From positions 124,001 to 188,000 of the forward strand of contig NZ_JSVC01000013.1 of the NCBI RefSeq assembly GCF_000814475.1: 64,000 bases of DNA, written 5' to 3'. The stretch's first letter is position 1; the number at the start of each line of letters is the position of its first letter. The DNA comes from Flavihumibacter solisilvae (GTDB taxonomy: Bacteria; Bacteroidota; Bacteroidia; Chitinophagales; Chitinophagaceae). Positions 1 to 8,837 of the stretch are shown piece after piece. The notes below the pieces were generated by a model, which worked only from the letters and a program-made list of their open reading frames with translations, made no database searches and was not told where the DNA came from. Position numbers and translations under genes: made by a program.

Positions 1-509
1 GAATAAATATCCGTTCCGGGAATATTGGCAGTAACTACAACAAAGTCATTTTTCCCAAATGCATCAACTGCATCCTTAACAGTAGCAAAGTTGTCCAATG
101 CATATTGAAGCCATAACGAAACTGCCAGGCCTTTTTTCGTTCCGTCTTTTTGAAAGTCGGGGTATTTAGATTCAGCCAGCCACAACATATTTCCCACCAA
201 TCCTTTCTCATTCATCCCATCAGATGAGGCAAGGTCCCATGAAGTAGTAATGACACTGCCATATTTCGCGCTCCATTTTATGGAAGTGTTCCCCACCTCA
301 CCGTTTCTTTCAATTCCCCTTGGAAGGATCCACAGATTGGCGGGGATTTCACTCCGCCAGTCCATAGAACGCGCAGTTATTGTCAGGCCGCCAGGGCCCT
401 TGTAAACGACGCGTGTACAGGCAGTAGTTGTGTTTGTGATAGTGAAACCCCATCCCGTCGTTAACACAATTGCCAGTAATGCCCTCACTTGAGTTCTCAA
501 CTTTTTCAT
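1..509 (-). CDS. Choloylglycine hydrolase-family linear amide C-N hydrolase, 3' end cut by window edge
   Basis: Ntn-hydrolase of the penicillin V acylase/bile salt hydrolase family, which cleaves linear amide bonds. The protein starts MKKLRTQVRALLAIV (hydrophobic signal peptide) and its signal ends at TTTAC, so Cys31 would become the N-terminal nucleophile after cleavage. Family features follow: CTRVVYKG, then ARSMDW (the conserved Arg/Asp region), then GMNEKGLVGNMLWL. About 170 residues are visible and the C-terminal half lies beyond position 1. It is the last visible gene of a minus-strand run, 61 bp after the gene starting at 1059. The substrate (bile acid, acyl-homoserine lactone or penicillin) cannot be told from this fragment. 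Confidence 0.88.
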   Translation of the reverse strand, partial: MKKLRTQVRALLAIVLTTGWGFTITNTTTACTRVVYKGPGGLTITARSMDWRSEIPANLWILPRGIERNGEVGNTSIKWSAKYGSVITTSWDLASSDGMNEKGLVGNMLWLAESKYPDFQKDGTKKGLAVSLWLQYALDNFATVKDAVDAFGKNDFVVVTANIPGTDIY

Positions 510-570
510 TTCCGGAAGATTTAAGTTTAACGAATTCAATTTGCGGGGAAAGGAGCAGCGGGTACGGAGT

Positions 571-1059
571 TTATTCCTTGTAATGCCCGGACTGGACCAG
601 GGCGGTTTTCAGTTCTTCGGGATTACTGGTGCCAATCAACAGGCGTCTTTCATTGTTGAATTCGAGTTGCAGGCCCTGGTTACCGGAAACATTGTATGCT
701 TTCCCTTTGCCAAAGATGCCGATCCTGATCCCCCAGCCACCATACTCGAGCAGTGGAGAATATTTTCTTACATAAGTTTTTGAAAGCTCATACCAGGAGT
801 AATGCCTGAATTCAAGATGAAATGGGAAAAAGCGTACGTAGATCCCGTCTTTTTTAATGATCGTTTCAAGCCGTAGGATGTAAAAGAAAATGACTAACAG
901 CAGGGTCAAAATGATTGCGATGAACAGGCCGGATTTGCCGGGCGGAATCTGCCTGTTATAGATATTGAAAAGGCAAAGAAAGTTTACACCCAGGAGTATT
1001 AGCCAAAGCCACCACTGCCTGAATTGTTGCCTTTCCGTAAATATGATCTCATTTTCCAT
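571..1059 (-). CDS. Small two-helix membrane protein, unknown function
   Basis: 162 residues. Two hydrophobic helices lie near residues 16-33 and 47-63, followed by a soluble beta-rich domain of about 95 residues with a WGIRIGIFGKGKAYNVSGNQG stretch and an ending (LLIGTSNPEEL) typical of bacterial PH-like membrane proteins; DUF6141 is my best guess, not certain. It would sit in the inner membrane with the C-terminal domain in the cytoplasm. It starts 11 bp after the deaminase stop and is probably co-transcribed with it. Confidence 0.75.
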   Translation of the reverse strand: MENEIIFTERQQFRQWWLWLILLGVNFLCLFNIYNRQIPPGKSGLFIAIILTLLLVIFFYILRLETIIKKDGIYVRFFPFHLEFRHYSWYELSKTYVRKYSPLLEYGGWGIRIGIFGKGKAYNVSGNQGLQLEFNNERRLLIGTSNPEELKTALVQSGHYKE

Positions 1060-1070
1060 CAGCTTTAAAA

Positions 1071-1517
1071 TTACTCATGTAAATTCCGGCATTCCTGTTC
1101 AAGGACCTTTTCAATGATCTTTGGCGGGGCTGCCCATGTTGAAATGTTGCTGGTTGAAAGTACAGGAAAACCTGAACTGTAACCACCAATTTCTCTGGTT
1201 GCCAGTCCAAACACAACCAGCTTGATTTTGTGGTGCCTGATCACGTATGAGCACATGATGCAGGGTTCATGAGTTGTAACCAGGAAACAATCAGAGAGGT
1301 CTGTGTTGCCGGACGTTAATATGGCATTTCGGATTGCTTCGATTTCAGCGTGACAAGTAATGTCTTTGTGCATTTTCCCGCTTTCGATTCCTTCGGCAAT
1401 TACATGGTCGTCCTTAACGATAACTGCACCCACCGGGCTTTCACCGCGTTGCTTTGCGATCCTGCCCAGTTCAATACATCTTCGCATTAATTGTTCATAT
1501 AACGCAAGGTCAGTCAT
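1071..1517 (-). CDS. Nucleoside/cytidine deaminase-superfamily protein
   Basis: 148 residues from the ATG at 1517; an upstream in-frame extension to 1610 overlaps the neighbouring VOC gene and is rejected. Zinc-dependent deaminase fold: His56-Ala-Glu58 (zinc ligand and proton shuttle) and PC86IMC89 (two cysteine zinc ligands). The length and GESPVGAVIV N-terminus fit the guanine deaminase/TadA-like group that deaminates free bases or nucleosides. It is separated from the VOC gene by only 4 bp, so the two are co-transcribed. Guanine deaminase is the likeliest role, but the substrate is unproven. Confidence 0.88.
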   Translation of the reverse strand: MTDLALYEQLMRRCIELGRIAKQRGESPVGAVIVKDDHVIAEGIESGKMHKDITCHAEIEAIRNAILTSGNTDLSDCFLVTTHEPCIMCSYVIRHHKIKLVVFGLATREIGGYSSGFPVLSTSNISTWAAPPKIIEKVLEQECRNLHE

Positions 1518-1521
1518 AACG

Positions 1522-1893
1522 TTAAATGTGCTGGTCAAGTAGAATCGTATTGCCGTCTGGGTCTGTAAGAAACATACTGGCCGGGCCGGTGGTCGTTTCA
1601 TCTGCTTCACTGTCGGGTGTTACACCCTTTTGCTTCAACTGTTTTTGGATTTCCCTGATATCATCAAAGGATTCCATTTTATTAGCATTCTCATCCCAGC
1701 CCGGGTTAAAGGTCAGGATATTATTGGGAAACATTCCCTGGAACAGTCCGATTAATGCGTTCCCGTTTTTCATGATTAGATAGTTCTTTGCCTGGTCGCC
1801 GGCAAAGACACTGAAACCGAGGTTTTCATAAAATTGCCTGGAAGCGTTGATGTCTTTGACACTGAGACTGATTGAAAATGCGCCTAGTTTCAT
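1522..1893 (-). CDS. VOC (glyoxalase/bleomycin-resistance) family protein
   Basis: 123 residues with the paired beta-alpha-beta-beta-beta modules of the vicinal oxygen chelate fold: an opening LGAFSISLSVKDINASRQFYENLGFSV-type segment and a closing FLTDPDGNTILLDQH segment where the last metal ligand normally sits. Family members bind a divalent metal and act on glyoxals, thiols or aromatics, or simply bind ligands. The start codon overlaps the upstream gene's stop (ATGA, 1890-1893), so translation is probably coupled. No specific substrate can be assigned. Confidence 0.88.
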   Translation of the reverse strand: MKLGAFSISLSVKDINASRQFYENLGFSVFAGDQAKNYLIMKNGNALIGLFQGMFPNNILTFNPGWDENANKMESFDDIREIQKQLKQKGVTPDSEADETTTGPASMFLTDPDGNTILLDQHI

Positions 1894-2741
1894 GTTGTAT
1901 AGCTTTGGTTCATTGACTTTCTTAAACCGTAACTTTCTTTATCAAGCAAAAGGGGAAACATGATCCGGTTTTCCCTTTCCTGTTCTGGTGTATAATGCCC
2001 GATAGCAATATTCCATTCCCTGGGATCACCGAAATATTTTTTGGTAATGGCAGTAACAAATTCGTTCAGTTCTTTTGATTTTCGCAGGAATAGTTCATCG
2101 GTTGTTTCCGGCACGATTTGCAACTTTTCTTTTAAATATTCCGCAACAGTCCTGGTTGCATCATCCATTCGACTTTTGAAAGCCTGGTAGTCAGGGAAGA
2201 TGTAAGAAAGGCTATGATGCAACAGGGAAAGTTTCAATTGATTTGGCTTGAAAGTTCTGTACAGGCGAAAATGAGTGATGAGGATTTCCCTTTTAGAATC
2301 AACGAGAAACTTTTTATATTCTTTTTTCAGGAATTCGACTTTAGCAGCCTGGTTTAATGCACGCACGTATTGCCTTGTTATATTTCGGTCATTAAGAAAC
2401 TCCGGAAGATAAACTGTTTCGTAAAAATTTATTAATTCGGTAGAGTAGGCAAACTGGTTCGCCAGCCCTCCATCTTCTTCTGCCAGGTATCTTTCATGCT
2501 GCTGAATGTTCTCATTACGGATTGTCTCGTAGGAAGAGAATTGTTCCGCGGTGAGAATCTCCATCATAATTGTCCGTTCATAGTCCCGCTCTTCCCAATC
2601 AGTAAAACCTTTCTCCCCGGAATAACTTTCTTTATCCTGCTCGTATTGGTAAACTTTTTCCGCCTGCTCAAAAGAAAGATTGAGGTAATGAAACCGATCC
2701 TGGACCAGGCCGACAAATAATGGATAGTTTTCGGATATCAT
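1890..2741 (-). CDS. Hypothetical protein, helix-rich, cytoplasmic
   Basis: 283 residues with no signal peptide or membrane segment. It is rich in Glu, Lys, Tyr and predicted helix, starting MISENYPLFVGLVQDRF and ending in a long charged tail. I do not recognise a family. It overlaps the following VOC gene by 4 bp and lies 15 bp after the gene at 2757-3170, so it is an integral member of this operon. The near-continuous helical pattern suggests a scaffold or binding protein, but that is a guess. Confidence 0.75.
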   Translation of the reverse strand: MISENYPLFVGLVQDRFHYLNLSFEQAEKVYQYEQDKESYSGEKGFTDWEERDYERTIMMEILTAEQFSSYETIRNENIQQHERYLAEEDGGLANQFAYSTELINFYETVYLPEFLNDRNITRQYVRALNQAAKVEFLKKEYKKFLVDSKREILITHFRLYRTFKPNQLKLSLLHHSLSYIFPDYQAFKSRMDDATRTVAEYLKEKLQIVPETTDELFLRKSKELNEFVTAITKKYFGDPREWNIAIGHYTPEQERENRIMFPLLLDKESYGLRKSMNQSYTT

Positions 2742-2756
2742 TATGAGATTGAAGTG

Positions 2757-3170
2757 TTACTGATTTATTTCGCCCCAGCCTTCAAGAATTTCAAGTTGTT
2801 CGTCTACAAATCTATAAGGGAAATAATAATTGAGTTGTTGCTCTAGTTGAGAATGAAAAGTCTGCACGGTTATCGCATCGGTTGATCCGGGGTATTGGTC
2901 ATTGGTTACGTTCGAGTCAATTGCGATGGCATAGGCGATCAGTTCCCCGTTTTCTTCCAGGCTTTCCAGGACTTCCAATAGCTCTGTAATCAGTTCACTG
3001 CTATCGGGGAATTCTTCTTCGGAATTAACGCGGATAGGCACCAGTTCCCCAACCACGGAAATATATGAAGCGAAAGGATAAAATTCCCTGTGTTTGTTTA
3101 ACAGCTCATCAGCGAATCCAATGCTGTATTGGATCAATTGTTCAATGTCCTGTTGCGGGTTTTCCTGCAT
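2757..3170 (-). CDS. Hypothetical acidic protein
   Basis: 137 residues from the ATG at 3170 (MQENPQQDIEQLIQ); the open frame runs back to 3344 but that part overlaps the methyltransferase gene and is not used. Strongly acidic, with a helix-beta pattern and a run of LLEVLESLEENGE. No signal peptide or transmembrane segment. It lies 10 bp downstream of the methyltransferase and 15 bp upstream of the next unknown gene. No family recognised. Confidence 0.72.
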   Translation of the reverse strand: MQENPQQDIEQLIQYSIGFADELLNKHREFYPFASYISVVGELVPIRVNSEEEFPDSSELITELLEVLESLEENGELIAYAIAIDSNVTNDQYPGSTDAITVQTFHSQLEQQLNYYFPYRFVDEQLEILEGWGEINQ

Positions 3171-3180
3171 GGTGATTGCT

Positions 3181-3618
3181 TTATTGGACGTTTCGCAGTT
3201 TGACTTCTTTAAGCGGATCTCCCCCGTCGATAAACAGTTTGCCACCGGGCTTAAGCGCTTTTGCGATTTTAGCCAATGCCTGCTGTTCAATTTCAGGATG
3301 GCGGCCATCAAGTGCACCCACACGGATAGCAAATGCAAAATCAAACGGCACTTCGCCGGCTTCCAGTTCGAATTCTTCGATTGTTGTCTTGCGGAAAGTT
3401 AAGCTACCCTTCGAGATTTCAGTGGCAGATCCTTTGATTGCCTGCTCAATGGCTTTCGATGACCGGTCAATGGCGAGGATGTGCCCATTCCCGAGCCGGC
3501 CGGCGATTTCACGGGCAGCAACTCCTGTACCGCATCCGATTTCAAGGATCCTTGATCCTTTTTTTACCGGCAGTGCATCTACAATCTCAGCTAATCGTTT
3601 CGAAAGATTCGGTGTCAT
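3181..3618 (-). CDS. Class I SAM-dependent methyltransferase
   Basis: 145 residues. Rossmann-fold methyltransferase with motif I ILEIGCGTG at residues 24-32 (SAM binding), an acidic residue after strand 2 (LAIDRSS), and a later KPGGKLFIDGG strand typical of motif III. It is shorter than many family members and lacks an obvious substrate-recognition domain, so it may act on a small molecule. It is the first gene of the tight minus-strand run that continues to position 1, beginning 46 bp after the end of the preceding lipoprotein gene. Confidence 0.88.
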   Translation of the reverse strand: MTPNLSKRLAEIVDALPVKKGSRILEIGCGTGVAAREIAGRLGNGHILAIDRSSKAIEQAIKGSATEISKGSLTFRKTTIEEFELEAGEVPFDFAFAIRVGALDGRHPEIEQQALAKIAKALKPGGKLFIDGGDPLKEVKLRNVQ

Positions 3619-3664
3619 ACCGCGAAAACTGGTTGATCAGCTAAAGCTATGCAAATTGAGGTTG

Positions 3665-5179
3665 TTACTCGTATTTCAATTCCTTGATTTTGCGGTTACG
3701 GGTATCCGCGATATAAAAGACCAACTGGCCCTGTCCATTCTTATAGCCAACAAAGCCCGAGGGAAATCCAAATGAAACTTCTGTAGCTGCACCGTCACTA
3801 TCATTGATAACCTGGCTCCCTGCCATGCGGGCAATCAACAGTTGTCCATTGGCATCATATTTCGCTACCTGACCAACGCCGGTAGTTAACACATATACTG
3901 CCCCGGATTCATCAATCACCGCGTGGTTGGGCGGATCGGTCAGTCCTTGTACAAAAGTGCTGATTTCAGCAGTCTGCGTATTGATGGTTCGAATGCGGCC
4001 ATTGTTAGACTGGCAGACATACAGTGTGCCGTTATCGTGAAGGGCCAGGTTACCCGGGAAAAGTATGTCTCCATCACCAGTATAACCAGACACCTGCCGT
4101 GTAGTGAGGTCGATTTTTTTGATCTTGTGATTACCCCAGTCACTCACGTAAAGGAATTGTCCGCCCGGATCCACGGCTATTCCTTTCGGATTGTTTAACC
4201 GCGCATTTTCCCCAATGCCATCTATGTCTCCTGAAAGTCCGAATAGTCCCGCGATGTTACTGATCACTCCCTGTGCATCAATTTTTACAATTACATGCCT
4301 GGACTCCAGTGAAGCATAAATATTATTGTTTCTGTCGATTGTTATTGCCGCAGGAGTGGCAGACAGGGCTGTGAAAGGGCTGGTAACTGTACCATCCGGT
4401 GCGATCTTCCTGATCACGGGACCGTCTATTACGTAAAAATTGTTGTCTTTGTCGATTGTCAAACCTGCAGGGCTGGTAAACGTAGCGGTAGTTCCCGGAC
4501 CGTCAGTACGACCGGTGGCTCCCGAACCTGCAATCTTTTTCACCATCCAGCCAACGCGATGGAAGCCTTTGATGCGCGTGACGGACTGACTATTGGCGAT
4601 GACCGTTACATCATGATCTCCTGCCGGCAGATGTGCAGGCATGTTTACGATTAAGCGTGTGGTGGTGGAACCAGGCTGCAGATCTGCGTCAAGGTTCCCG
4701 ATTTTCACAAAAATACCAGCGCCCGTATTTATGAAACCCGTTCCTTCAATCGTTATGTTACCAGTTTCTGCGCGATCAGGGGTTACACCAGTAATGAGCA
4801 GCTGGTCGCCGGTAACGGTGAAGTTTGCGCTGCTGGTTGCTGTTTTATCAGCTATTGTTAAGGTGATTTTGCCTGATGTAGCACCGGCGGGAACGGTTAC
4901 GCGTAATTCAGTAGTCGTAGCTTCCGAAACAAGTGCTTCAGTTCCATTGAACTTCACTATATTTTTTGCCCTGTCTGTATTGAAATTAGTGCCGGCAATC
5001 CTGACTATGGTGCCAACTGCCCCTGAAGCGGGTAAAAATGCACCAATTGTAGGCGCATTGGCGCCGGGTGGCGGATTACCGGGGTTGCCATGATCGCCGG
5101 GCTTATCATTTTTCTTTCCACAGGATGCAAATAGTAGTACCGCTGCCAACAGGCAGGCTGAGAATTTACGGATATTCAC
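3665..5179 (-). CDS. IPT/TIG and NHL-repeat surface lipoprotein
   Basis: About 504 residues. The start is either GTG at 5179 or TTG at 5188; both give the same lipoprotein signal ending LLFASC, with Cys as the acylated residue. Next come two IPT/TIG immunoglobulin-like domains (APTIGAFLPASGAVGTIV and LLITGVTPDRAETG), then a beta-propeller of NHL repeats, recognisable by repeated LxxPxGIAVDxxGxxLYVSDWGNHKIKKI-type units. Such proteins are exposed on Bacteroidota envelopes and bind glycans or proteins. The propeller reaches the C-terminus (FYIADTRNRKIKELKYE), so the protein looks complete. Confidence 0.87.
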   Translation of the reverse strand: MNIRKFSACLLAAVLLFASCGKKNDKPGDHGNPGNPPPGANAPTIGAFLPASGAVGTIVRIAGTNFNTDRAKNIVKFNGTEALVSEATTTELRVTVPAGATSGKITLTIADKTATSSANFTVTGDQLLITGVTPDRAETGNITIEGTGFINTGAGIFVKIGNLDADLQPGSTTTRLIVNMPAHLPAGDHDVTVIANSQSVTRIKGFHRVGWMVKKIAGSGATGRTDGPGTTATFTSPAGLTIDKDNNFYVIDGPVIRKIAPDGTVTSPFTALSATPAAITIDRNNNIYASLESRHVIVKIDAQGVISNIAGLFGLSGDIDGIGENARLNNPKGIAVDPGGQFLYVSDWGNHKIKKIDLTTRQVSGYTGDGDILFPGNLALHDNGTLYVCQSNNGRIRTINTQTAEISTFVQGLTDPPNHAVIDESGAVYVLTTGVGQVAKYDANGQLLIARMAGSQVINDSDGAATEVSFGFPSGFVGYKNGQGQLVFYIADTRNRKIKELKYE

Positions 5180-5302
5180 AGGCAACAAGGTTTAAAGTGA
5201 GGGGCGAAAGTAGGCAACAACGTTAGCTCAAACGCGCCTGTCACTACAGGTGGCCTGATGAACAGGATGAACAGCCGGATAAATGTAGTGGAATGTGGTG
5301 TG

Positions 5303-6226
5303 CTACCTGAAAAACGGGATTGAATTAAGCCAATCCTTATCTTCCTGCTGAAGGATACAGTCTGGGTAAATAAGGTAACCCGTCCACATTATGGCCAACC
5401 CGTTTTCGTTGGCCGGGTGTGGAAGTCCAAACGCGTGCCCCAATTCATGGCCGCCACCGCCGATCCACCTGTTTGGATTTAGGTTTTCGGGGTTCTCTCC
5501 AAGAAGTCCTTTCAGGTCCTGGTCGCCCATCGCACAGAAGCCCGGGAAGCCCGCACCCCCACCCGGGGCAGCTACATATACAAAGTAGGCGAAGTCAGTC
5601 ATATTGAAGCTGCTGCCCAATTGCTCCTGCATCTCATTAAGGGTGTTATAGAATCCATAGAAACGAGGATCAGTTCCGCTGAATTCGCCATTGTAACTAT
5701 TGTACCAGGTGCTGTCGTGCAAACCAGTGAGCGTATCGACTACCCAGGGATTCAACACAAAAGTTTTACCATTGCCCATTTGAGTTTTATACCATTCCTG
5801 CAAATTGAGAGTAGCATCTTTCAATGCAGTAAAGTAATCTGGGTTGAATTCATTATCCCTTGGCGTTATCAGGTAGACAAGTAGGGAGTTAAGGATCGGC
5901 TCCGGCCTGATTTGAGGAATGCAGATTGTTTTTGAAATACTGTCGCTGCCTCCGGGACCGGTGACAACAAGGGTTACAACATAATTGCCTGGTTGCGCAT
6001 ACTGATGCACCGGGTTTTCTTCAGTGGAAGTTTGTCCATCACCAAATGTCCAAGCATAGGTGCGACTGTCGGACGATGCTGAAGTAAATTTTACTTCTGT
6101 GGGAAATTTGCCGGAGGGATCAATTTCGTAGGTGAAGTCCGCCTTTGGTTTTGGCGCTTCACAATCATTTTTCCTGCAGGAAGAAAAAGCGAAAACAACC
6201 AGCAGGATCCAGGTTGAGATTCTCAT
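5303..6226 (-). CDS. PKD-domain zinc metalloprotease lipoprotein (metzincin type)
   Basis: 307 residues. Lipobox FSSC with Cys17, a PKD domain around residues 28-103 (YAWTFGDGQTSTEENPVHQY), and a C-terminal protease domain with HELGHAFGLPH: His260, Glu261, His264 and His270, plus a candidate Met-turn Met280 in AIMWTGY. That is the metzincin HExxHxxGxxH arrangement. The predicted role is an extracellular, membrane-anchored endopeptidase. No pro-domain is obvious. It is transcribed in the same direction as the NHL lipoprotein but separated from it by 114-123 bp. Confidence 0.88.
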   Translation of the reverse strand: MRISTWILLVVFAFSSCRKNDCEAPKPKADFTYEIDPSGKFPTEVKFTSASSDSRTYAWTFGDGQTSTEENPVHQYAQPGNYVVTLVVTGPGGSDSISKTICIPQIRPEPILNSLLVYLITPRDNEFNPDYFTALKDATLNLQEWYKTQMGNGKTFVLNPWVVDTLTGLHDSTWYNSYNGEFSGTDPRFYGFYNTLNEMQEQLGSSFNMTDFAYFVYVAAPGGGAGFPGFCAMGDQDLKGLLGENPENLNPNRWIGGGGHELGHAFGLPHPANENGLAIMWTGYLIYPDCILQQEDKDWLNSIPFFR

Positions 6227-6366
6227 ATAGCTGAGTTTTAAAATGCTGTGTGGGCAGGAGCTACCGGTCGGGGATACGCGGGACTATCAATTTACTTCAG
6301 AGTTTTTGACCAGGTAAGGGGAAAAACACTGCTTGAAATATGCAGCTAATTGGTTATATTTTATTG

Positions 6367-6600
6367 CTACTTGTTCCTGTATTTCCCCGGTCCTTTTCTC
6401 GGCTGAGAGCCTTTGGGAATCGCCGGGGAATGACTGGATATCATCACACAGTCGAAGTGGAACAACCTGCCGGTACCGAAATACCGCTCCGCCAGCCTTT
6501 CGTAATGCTTGAATGCAATATCAATATCCTTGATCTCGGAATCCCGCGTACCACAATGAAAGGTGCCATCCAAATAGTATGAAATCCGGTAGTTAGGCAT
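6367..6600 (-). CDS. Small hypothetical protein
   Basis: 77 residues, MPNYRISYYLDGTFHCGTRD, with a beta-hairpin-like start, an amphipathic middle helix (DIAFKHYERLAERYFG) and a basic Pro/Gly-rich tail. The opposite strand has an open frame of similar length that looks like a shadow. The ordered first 55 residues favour a real gene. No family recognised. It lies 31 bp after the kinase stop codon on the same strand. Confidence 0.5.
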   Translation of the reverse strand: MPNYRISYYLDGTFHCGTRDSEIKDIDIAFKHYERLAERYFGTGRLFHFDCVMISSHSPAIPKGSQPRKGPGKYRNK

Positions 6601-6631
6601 GGCTGCAAGGTAGTAAGAAATGCTAAATAAT

Positions 6632-8755
6632 TTAGTTTTCTATTAAAGGAAGCCGGAGATTTACTTCTGTTCCGGCGGGCTCGCCGCCAGGATGAACCAG
6701 GTCGATAATGGTAACCGGCGGCACTCCTGTATTGGATTCCTTCAGCAGCGCAATCCTGTTTGCCGTTATCTTCAGTCCCATGGATTTATGTTGAGCCGGT
6801 AAGGCTGCAGTCAGCTCAGTCGCTCGTCTTCGTCCCACTCCGTCATCCAGGATTTTAACAAGAAGATGATCTTCCTCCGCTGAAATGATGATATCAAGAT
6901 GTCCTTTTTCGTTCTTATGGGTTAACCCGTGCCAGATCGCATTTTCAACATATGGTTGAATAACGAGGGGTGGAATTTTTACTACATCGGCTTCCAGGTC
7001 ATCATGCAAAGTGATTTTATAATCGAAATGCTGTGCGAACCGAAGGCATTCGAGGTCAAGATATAGTGACAAAGCTTCCAGTTCATCTTCGAGAGTGATC
7101 AGCGGAGACTGCGAATTCTGTAAGATCATCCTGACCAGTCTTGAGAACTTAGCCAGGTATTCAGAGGCTTGCTGTCTGTCGTTTTGAAGTATAAAGCGGT
7201 TAATGGAGTTCAGCGAATTGAAAATGAAATGAGGGTTCATTTGTGCCCTCAGGGCCTGCATTTCGAGTTCAGCAGCATGCCGTTTCAATTCTGCCTGCCG
7301 ACGTTCACTTTCCAGGCTTTTCATTCCCAATTCATTCTCAGCAATTATCCGTCGATGGGTTTCGTTCTTTTTCTGCAGGTTAATGCTGAAAATGACAAAA
7401 ATGCCCAATACCAGTAATATGATTGATCCGCCAATGATGAAGGTTCGTACGATGGCCATCTTCTCGAGCTTTGCCTGTTGAAGTTTCCTGTCTTTTTCCA
7501 GTTGTTCAATCTGTTGTTCAAATTCAAATGCGGCAAATTTTCCTTTGACCTGGTCACTCAGCACGGTATCCTTCATCATTGTGTATGATTTAAAATACTG
7601 GTAGGCACTGTCTTCTTTTCCCAGGCGATCAAATGTTTCGTACAGTACCTGGTACGCATCACGGATATATTGCTTTGAACGCGTCTCTTTGGCTATCCTT
7701 AATCCTTCATGGGTATTTTTTAAGGCCAGCTTGTAGTTGCCGGTTGACAGGTCATTCCTGGCAAGATCGAGCAATAACCTTTTCACCTGGTTGTGGTCCT
7801 TTGTCCCGAGGTTCATGGTAAGTCCCCTCGACAGGTACTCCTGGGCCGAATCGTACATATGTCGGGCAAGGAAATATTCACCTACACCTGCCAGGTAGAA
7901 CCGAAGGTTTTGCGGATTGAGTTGCTTTATTTCATCTGTGTCGATCGTGTGATAGTAAATTAGAGCGGAATCAAAATCTTTAAGCTTTGTCAGGGCGCCG
8001 GCGTAGTTAACAATATCAAACACACTTCTTTCCTTCGGCGGCATGCGGTCGAAAGCTTTCCGGTAGTATAACAACGCTGTTTCATACGATTCGATGGTAC
8101 TGTACAGATGACCGATATTGAGAAGCTCCTGCGTTACCCTGCGTTCGTTTCCTGTATTCGATGCAATTTGCAGGCACTGGCGAAAAACGTCAAAGGCATT
8201 ATTGTATTCTCCTTTTTCCCTGTACACCTGGCCGGTGAGGGATAGCGGCCAGATCATCGCCTGGTCATTTTCTTTCCTGAAACATTCAAAGGATTCCAGC
8301 AGAAACCGGATGGCTTCATCATACCTGCTTTGGGAGAAGATTACCTGTCCCGTTTCGACCAGCGAATAACACAATCCCTCTTTATTTGGCGTTTTGGTAT
8401 ACCAGTAAAGCGATTGTTTGCCATATTCTTCTGCTTTCGGAAAATTGGACAGCAGGATCCTTTCTATCCATGCCCTGCGTTGCATTGTAAGGGCGATACC
8501 GCGGAAGTATTTTATTCTTATCGCCTCTGAGGCAGCCTGGTCAAGGTAGTGCCATGCCGTATCCGGCTTGCCATGGGATTTGTGACTGGTTACTATATGC
8601 AGCCGGGCCAGTTCATTGAGACAGTCCACCCTGCTGGTGTCAGATAATGTGTTAAGCACCTCTACAAGGCTGTCAATCTGTTTCTTTTGGCCGAGGCATG
8701 GCCCGCACTGCAAGCAGTGTATAGACAATATGAATATGACAAAAGTCAGTTTCAT
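6632..8755 (-). CDS. TPR-containing LytS/YehU-type sensor histidine kinase
   Basis: 707 residues: signal peptide (MKLTFVIFILSIHCLQ), a periplasmic TPR superhelix to about residue 410, one transmembrane helix near 435-455, a coiled coil, then a His_kinase (PF06580) domain. The phospho-acceptor motif NPHFIFN has His509; the ATP-binding N-box is PYVENAIWHGL (601-611), followed by DDGVG. Such kinases pair with LytTR response regulators, but none lies next to this gene, so its partner is elsewhere or it is an orphan. It diverges from the membrane protein/XRE operon starting at 8838. Confidence 0.92.
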   Translation of the reverse strand: MKLTFVIFILSIHCLQCGPCLGQKKQIDSLVEVLNTLSDTSRVDCLNELARLHIVTSHKSHGKPDTAWHYLDQAASEAIRIKYFRGIALTMQRRAWIERILLSNFPKAEEYGKQSLYWYTKTPNKEGLCYSLVETGQVIFSQSRYDEAIRFLLESFECFRKENDQAMIWPLSLTGQVYREKGEYNNAFDVFRQCLQIASNTGNERRVTQELLNIGHLYSTIESYETALLYYRKAFDRMPPKERSVFDIVNYAGALTKLKDFDSALIYYHTIDTDEIKQLNPQNLRFYLAGVGEYFLARHMYDSAQEYLSRGLTMNLGTKDHNQVKRLLLDLARNDLSTGNYKLALKNTHEGLRIAKETRSKQYIRDAYQVLYETFDRLGKEDSAYQYFKSYTMMKDTVLSDQVKGKFAAFEFEQQIEQLEKDRKLQQAKLEKMAIVRTFIIGGSIILLVLGIFVIFSINLQKKNETHRRIIAENELGMKSLESERRQAELKRHAAELEMQALRAQMNPHFIFNSLNSINRFILQNDRQQASEYLAKFSRLVRMILQNSQSPLITLEDELEALSLYLDLECLRFAQHFDYKITLHDDLEADVVKIPPLVIQPYVENAIWHGLTHKNEKGHLDIIISAEEDHLLVKILDDGVGRRRATELTAALPAQHKSMGLKITANRIALLKESNTGVPPVTIIDLVHPGGEPAGTEVNLRLPLIEN

Positions 8756-8769
8756 ATCCTGGCTTGTAA

Positions 8770-8808
8770 TTTACACTAATATTTTGATAAGTGTAAAGTA
8801 TGCTTTAC
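8770..8808. promoter_or_regulatory. Inverted and direct TTTACA repeats in a divergent promoter region
   Basis: TTTACACT (8770-8777) and AGTGTAAA (8790-8797) form a perfect 8-bp inverted repeat with a 12-bp spacer; a further TTTACA lies at 8804-8809. The element sits between the divergent kinase (start 8755) and the membrane/XRE operon (start 8838). It is a plausible operator for the XRE-type regulator encoded downstream; binding is inferred. Confidence 0.4.
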
Positions 8809-8837
8809 ATTTAATTTTCGAACGAAAACCGTCAGCT

